From positions 20,503,296 through 20,567,295 of the forward strand of contig NC_134646.1 of NCBI RefSeq assembly GCF_030463565.1: a stretch of DNA of 64,000 nt, in the 5' to 3' direction. Shown here in pieces: positions 60,293 through 64,000 of the stretch (position 1 is its first letter; every line of letters starts with the position of its first letter). This DNA is from Pelecanus crispus (taxonomy: Eukaryota; Chordata; Aves; Pelecaniformes; Pelecanidae). The position numbers and the translations under genes are program-made. The notes below the pieces were generated by a model. It did no database searches. It was given only the letters and a program-made list of their open reading frames with translations, and was not told where the DNA came from.

Positions 60293-60989
60293 TGAGTAGA
60301 TCACAATCTCCAAAAAATCCGACATCTATTCATACTATAGATACCAGCATTAAGTACGTCAACTTGAAAATGGTGCTCAGCATGAAGTCCATTATAGATG
60401 TGAATGCATCCTTATTTCTTTCCTGTGGGTGCACAAATACCTCCAGATTATGCCTTCTTAAATTTCCTTTCCTGCATTTGCAGCCCAAGTATGCAAAATG
60501 CCTAATCCCGTGTGTTGCTTGTGAATAGCCAGTTCAAGGGACTGGAATATGAACTCCACTTTTTTTTCATCTTTTCCCCTTGTTACTTTGCAGGTGTCGC
60601 AGGACGTGAAAGGAGCAGAACCCAGTCCAACTGACCAAAGAAGCTGACCCTAGTGTATTCAAGATGAAAACCTGCTGTTTACAACTGATGTGTATATTCT
60701 GTTTCTTCCAGCCTCTGATAACCTCCAAAAGTAATCGGATCTATACTTTTTCTCAAAACTACAATGTAATATCACATCTTTTTACTCCTGCAGCCCTAAC
60801 CGACCCATAATCTCTTTTAATTTCTTGGCAGTATTAGAAATTAATTCTTATTTATTGAAGAAATCTATCCATAACATCCATTTGAATCAGAAACAGTGAA
60901 ACAGCACAATACCATGATGAAATCTTCCACTTTGAACAGGTCAGAGTTCTCCTCCTGCCCCCTTTGGCACTAGCAATGTCTTCCAGGCT
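60293..60989. other. Unique sequence right of the CR1 copy
   Basis: About 0.7 kb between the long CR1 copy and the CpG-richer stretch. No recognisable exon, repeat or RNA gene was seen. Confidence 0.7.
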
Positions 60990-61270
60990 CCCAAGCGCTC
61001 CCTCCTGCCTCCTTCGGGGCTCAGTAACCAGTAAATACAGCCTGTGCGCACTCAGCCCCATGCCGCCTGCAGCTTTGTGCACCGAGCCAGCGCCGCTTTG
61101 ATACAAGCAAGGCGAGGTATTTTAAGAACTCTTGCCAGCAACCGGAAAAAACCAATTAAAATACGGAGAGGCCAATCCCTGCAGGGATCCACTCCGCAGG
61201 GGAAAACGGGAACAGCCTGCGCTTGCTCACGCAGCACCACACCACACACTCGGAAATGCACGAAGAGGCG
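60990..61270 (-). promoter_or_regulatory. Possible additional promoter (CpG-richer, two CCAAT boxes)
   Basis: Roughly eighteen CpG dinucleotides occur here by eye, unlike the flanks. On the minus strand two ATTGG motifs (inverted CCAAT; GGATTGGCC and TAATTGG) lie about 20 bases apart near 61,152-61,176. They are followed by a TTAAAATACC segment and then GC-rich sequence. The position upstream of the PH exon suggests a promoter for an intermediate ARHGAP24 transcript. No splice-linked exon was proven. Confidence 0.3.
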
Positions 61271-64000
61271 GTGACTGAATTGAAGGGTGATTGTTTCCTG
61301 AAATACCAAACTCAACAGCTCTCCTGCTTTTTGTCGTCCATCAATTAAATGTGAACGTACAGTCAGTTTGCATTCAGCTGCTGGGGGGGGAGAGGGGCGT
61401 TGTGCAAGGTGTTTTTTCTTTGTAGTCCTTTCTTGTCTAACCCAATGCTTTTCTCTTACCTGAACGTACCCAGGCTGAACTCCGAATGAAATATTTGCAT
61501 GTCCTTTTAAAAGCATCTTGTATTTCTTGGAAACAGTAGTTCCAGCATTCTTGAGAATGGAATGCAAAGGGATTAAATTCATACCAACTGTTTAAAAGAG
61601 AATTTTCTTCCAGGAGGAACATCAAAACCAAGGATTAATCTGATTTTTCTGAGCTGAGAATGTCATGGCCAACCTCAAAAGAATATTCACATTCCAACAA
61701 AAAAAAAATTGGGGGCCAATTTCAAAGTGAAACAGTTCCCTACTCCCTTGTGCATTTCTCTTAGCCACAGTTTCTGAAACCCTTGCTCTCAGCTTGGGAA
61801 CTGAAAGATCATGAAAGGCAGACTGGCATTACAACAGAATCCACCGGGTTTTCTTTAGAAACATCCTTCTGCTTAGATGCTTCACATTTGTTTCCTAAAT
61901 TTTTAATTTCTCTGGAAACTGCTAAATAGTAGAATTTTAGCCTTCTAATGTTTCAGATGAATACACAAAATACACCTCCATATTCAAACAGGAACTCCTG
62001 GCTACTCATCACCTCACCAAAAAAAAAAAAAAAAAAAAACCCCACCCAAAACAAAAACAAACACCCAAAACCAAGCCATATAGTTACAAAAAGATTTAGG
62101 AGCTAATATTCAGACATTAATTTCTGAAAATCTTGCCTGAGGAGTCCTTTGTTTTCTTTCTACTACCCACTGTTTTCACTTTATTTTCTTAATATTTTTA
62201 GCTTGTCTTTCAAATAGTTCTCACAGCTGTATGGTCGGGACTTCTCTTCAAGCTACCATCAAGCTTCCATCACCACGTTTCTGCATACGTGCACTGAACA
62301 ACACTACCCACTTCTCCCACACATCCCTGTATCACCCAAAGCCTCATAGTTGTACCAGCCTTTAAGGTGGAAGAGCTGATCTTTGTACAAGTCATATTCC
62401 ATACAAATTGTTTGCAACTCAGAAATGCACTCATCTGTGTTTTGCATAAGTCTTCCAAGTGTAGCCTGATGTAGAAGTTAAGTGCCATCCCCGCGTGCAA
62501 TGAAGCAGGCATGCTCTTCTCCGTTCTGATATATGATAAGACTATGTAATTTATAGTTCCTGATCAGGACTCCAATTAGTATTTCTTCACAAGCAAAACA
62601 CCAATAATTATGACAGAATTCATAACTCTTCCACTACGTGTTCTTAAATTTTACCCTATGCTACAAATGAACTGCACATTAAGTGACATATTTAATTTAT
62701 TTCTCTGGAAAAAAACCCTGCATTTCCTTCATCAACTTACATTTTACAGCATTTATATTCAGACTTTTTAATCCTAAACAGAAATAATCTCTAGAAGTTG
62801 TGGAGGATATCTGAATATCAGAGACCAATATGAACAACCTTATTCTCCTTTTTTTTCCCTAATGAAACTCCTTGTTTAAGAACAAAACTGAAATTATGAT
62901 TACCCAACCTTGATACTAACTCAACACTAACCACTGCTACTTGAAGCATAGAAGTTGGACTTGACACACTGATGAGCTACTAAAAGACAGTTCAAATCCA
63001 TATATGTCTGTCTTCCACATACTGACACTGGCAACTACACGATCCATCTATCCTCAAGTGAGTCAAGAAACTCTATCATAGTTGTTAAAACTTATAATCT
63101 CGCCCAACTTTAATGTAACATAAGAACTCTTCTGCTGGCCACTGCCTGTGCTCATGAATCCTGCGCATCCTGAGTCTGGATGAAAACCACGCGTAAGTGT
63201 CTTTCAAGGATGACTCAGGTTCCTGCACTGAGGTGATATGGGACAATTTGCCCTTCAAACTGCCCTCAAACTGTTAGACCAGTTTGATCACTAAAATGTT
63301 TTATATTCTTTCCAGCTGGGCCAGTGGAAAAACCTAACTGCAAAAAGCTTAGTCAGAACACAGGTTGAAATTTGCAAAGCAAAAATTAATCTCTTAACGA
63401 TCATGCAAAAACTCATGTCAAAAAGAACAACCCACACTGTATGATTATCAGACAGAAATACTCCATATTTACAGGAGCTTCAGCATTACTTCTGAAGTGA
63501 CTGTTACAGAATATATGCTGTATCTTCTCATCAGAATAGACCTGCTCCATGGAAACTACACAGAACGTTGTTGTATTTTCCGACAATACTCAGCTTACTT
63601 ACATCTTTCATGGCACAGCTTGTCTGAAACGTATCTGTACCATGAAGGAGGAAAGATGTCCATGAACTGAAGATGGGATGCTGGACTTTGTGAAGCTGAA
63701 AATCAACCAGGGAGGCTAAGACCAAGGTGGGGGAGAAGAGCTTGAACTTGGAGTATAAAAGAGAGCACCCTGGAAAGGTCTCTATTTAAGACACTATCAG
63801 AGCCATCAGTGATGGAAACCCCAAGAGCCAAGGGAAATAGAAAACTAGCATTAACGTAGGCTGCACTGAGGAAGTTATAGGCTCCTTACATGCTAAACAA
63901 TCAAATCCTAAAATGCCCAATTGTTTTGTCTTGTACTGAACTCCCCAGATACAAAATTGACGTACAACCTGTCACCTTTTAGCATTTCATTCAGATCCAC
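61271..64000. other. Unannotated sequence at the right end
   Basis: About 2.7 kb, presumably a further upstream ARHGAP24 intron. It contains a G run near 61,382-61,390, a consensus-like minus-strand splice donor (CAG|GTAAGAG, exon end at 61,460) without an assigned exon, and a 21-base A run at 62,019-62,039 followed by an A/C-rich stretch. An ATG-started open frame at 61,052-61,582 (minus, 176 codons) has no recognisable domain. No other gene was seen. Confidence 0.6.
62019..62039. repeat. A homopolymer with A/C-rich continuation
   Basis: A run of 21 A is followed by an A/C-rich stretch to about 62,075. It resembles the low-complexity tract at 25,403-25,511 and is probably simple-repeat growth. 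Confidence 0.85.

Noticed and set aside
61052..61582. 176-codon ATG-started frame on the minus strand
   Set aside because: It runs through a GC-richer stretch, shows no recognisable domain and crosses a consensus splice donor at 61,460. It is better explained as chance in possible promoter sequence.

Overview
The window looks like avian nuclear DNA. It is AT-rich, intron-dominated vertebrate sequence. It carries several CR1-type non-LTR retrotransposons, some with the ATTCTATG-type 3' ends usual in birds, and one recognisable host gene with compact introns. Nothing bacterial or viral was seen. The species cannot be named from the sequence.

The host gene is ARHGAP24 (FilGAP, a Rac-directed RhoGAP that binds filamin A), on the minus strand. 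Its 3' end is at 21,076 and its most upstream exon seen here is at 55,301. Seven shared coding exons were placed by reading frame and splice consensus: the C-terminal part of the PH domain (55,179-55,301), four RhoGAP-domain exons (42,349-42,557; 30,586-30,718; 28,272-28,345; 27,356-27,477), a large exon for the disordered region (22,821-23,889) and a coiled-coil exon with the stop codon (21,076-21,319). An alternative first coding exon (50,894-51,005) starts the short isoform that lacks the PH domain. It sits beside a TATA-like box and a CpG-richer segment. All junctions are in phase, and the short isoform adds up to 653 codons, provided one extra base in a six-A run at 42,426-42,431 is set aside. 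As written, that base shifts the frame immediately before the catalytic arginine finger. The exons for the start of the long isoform and most of the PH domain are not in the window and presumably lie beyond 64,000.

The left part (1-21,075) is intergenic or 3' UTR sequence. It holds two sizeable 5'-truncated CR1 copies (about 4,680-6,284 and 17,693-18,952, both plus strand), two very short CR1 3' ends, a perfect 53-bp tandem duplication, and a diverged pair of about 105-bp repeats around the presumed ARHGAP24 3' end. The introns hold another short CR1 3' end (34,654-34,765), an old CR1 remnant (about 44,575-44,940, minus), several homopolymer tracts and a 22-base G run next to a splice acceptor. 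The right part (55,302-64,000) lies upstream of the PH exon. It holds the longest CR1 copy (58,204-60,292, minus) and a CpG-richer stretch near 61 kb with CCAAT boxes, a possible further promoter.

No tRNA, rRNA, CRISPR array, operon or second host protein-coding gene was found. I did not find a previously undescribed system. The points most worth checking are the frameshift at the arginine finger, the poly-C tract at the exon acceptor, the alternative promoter region, and the repeated use of one truncation point by short CR1 fragments.
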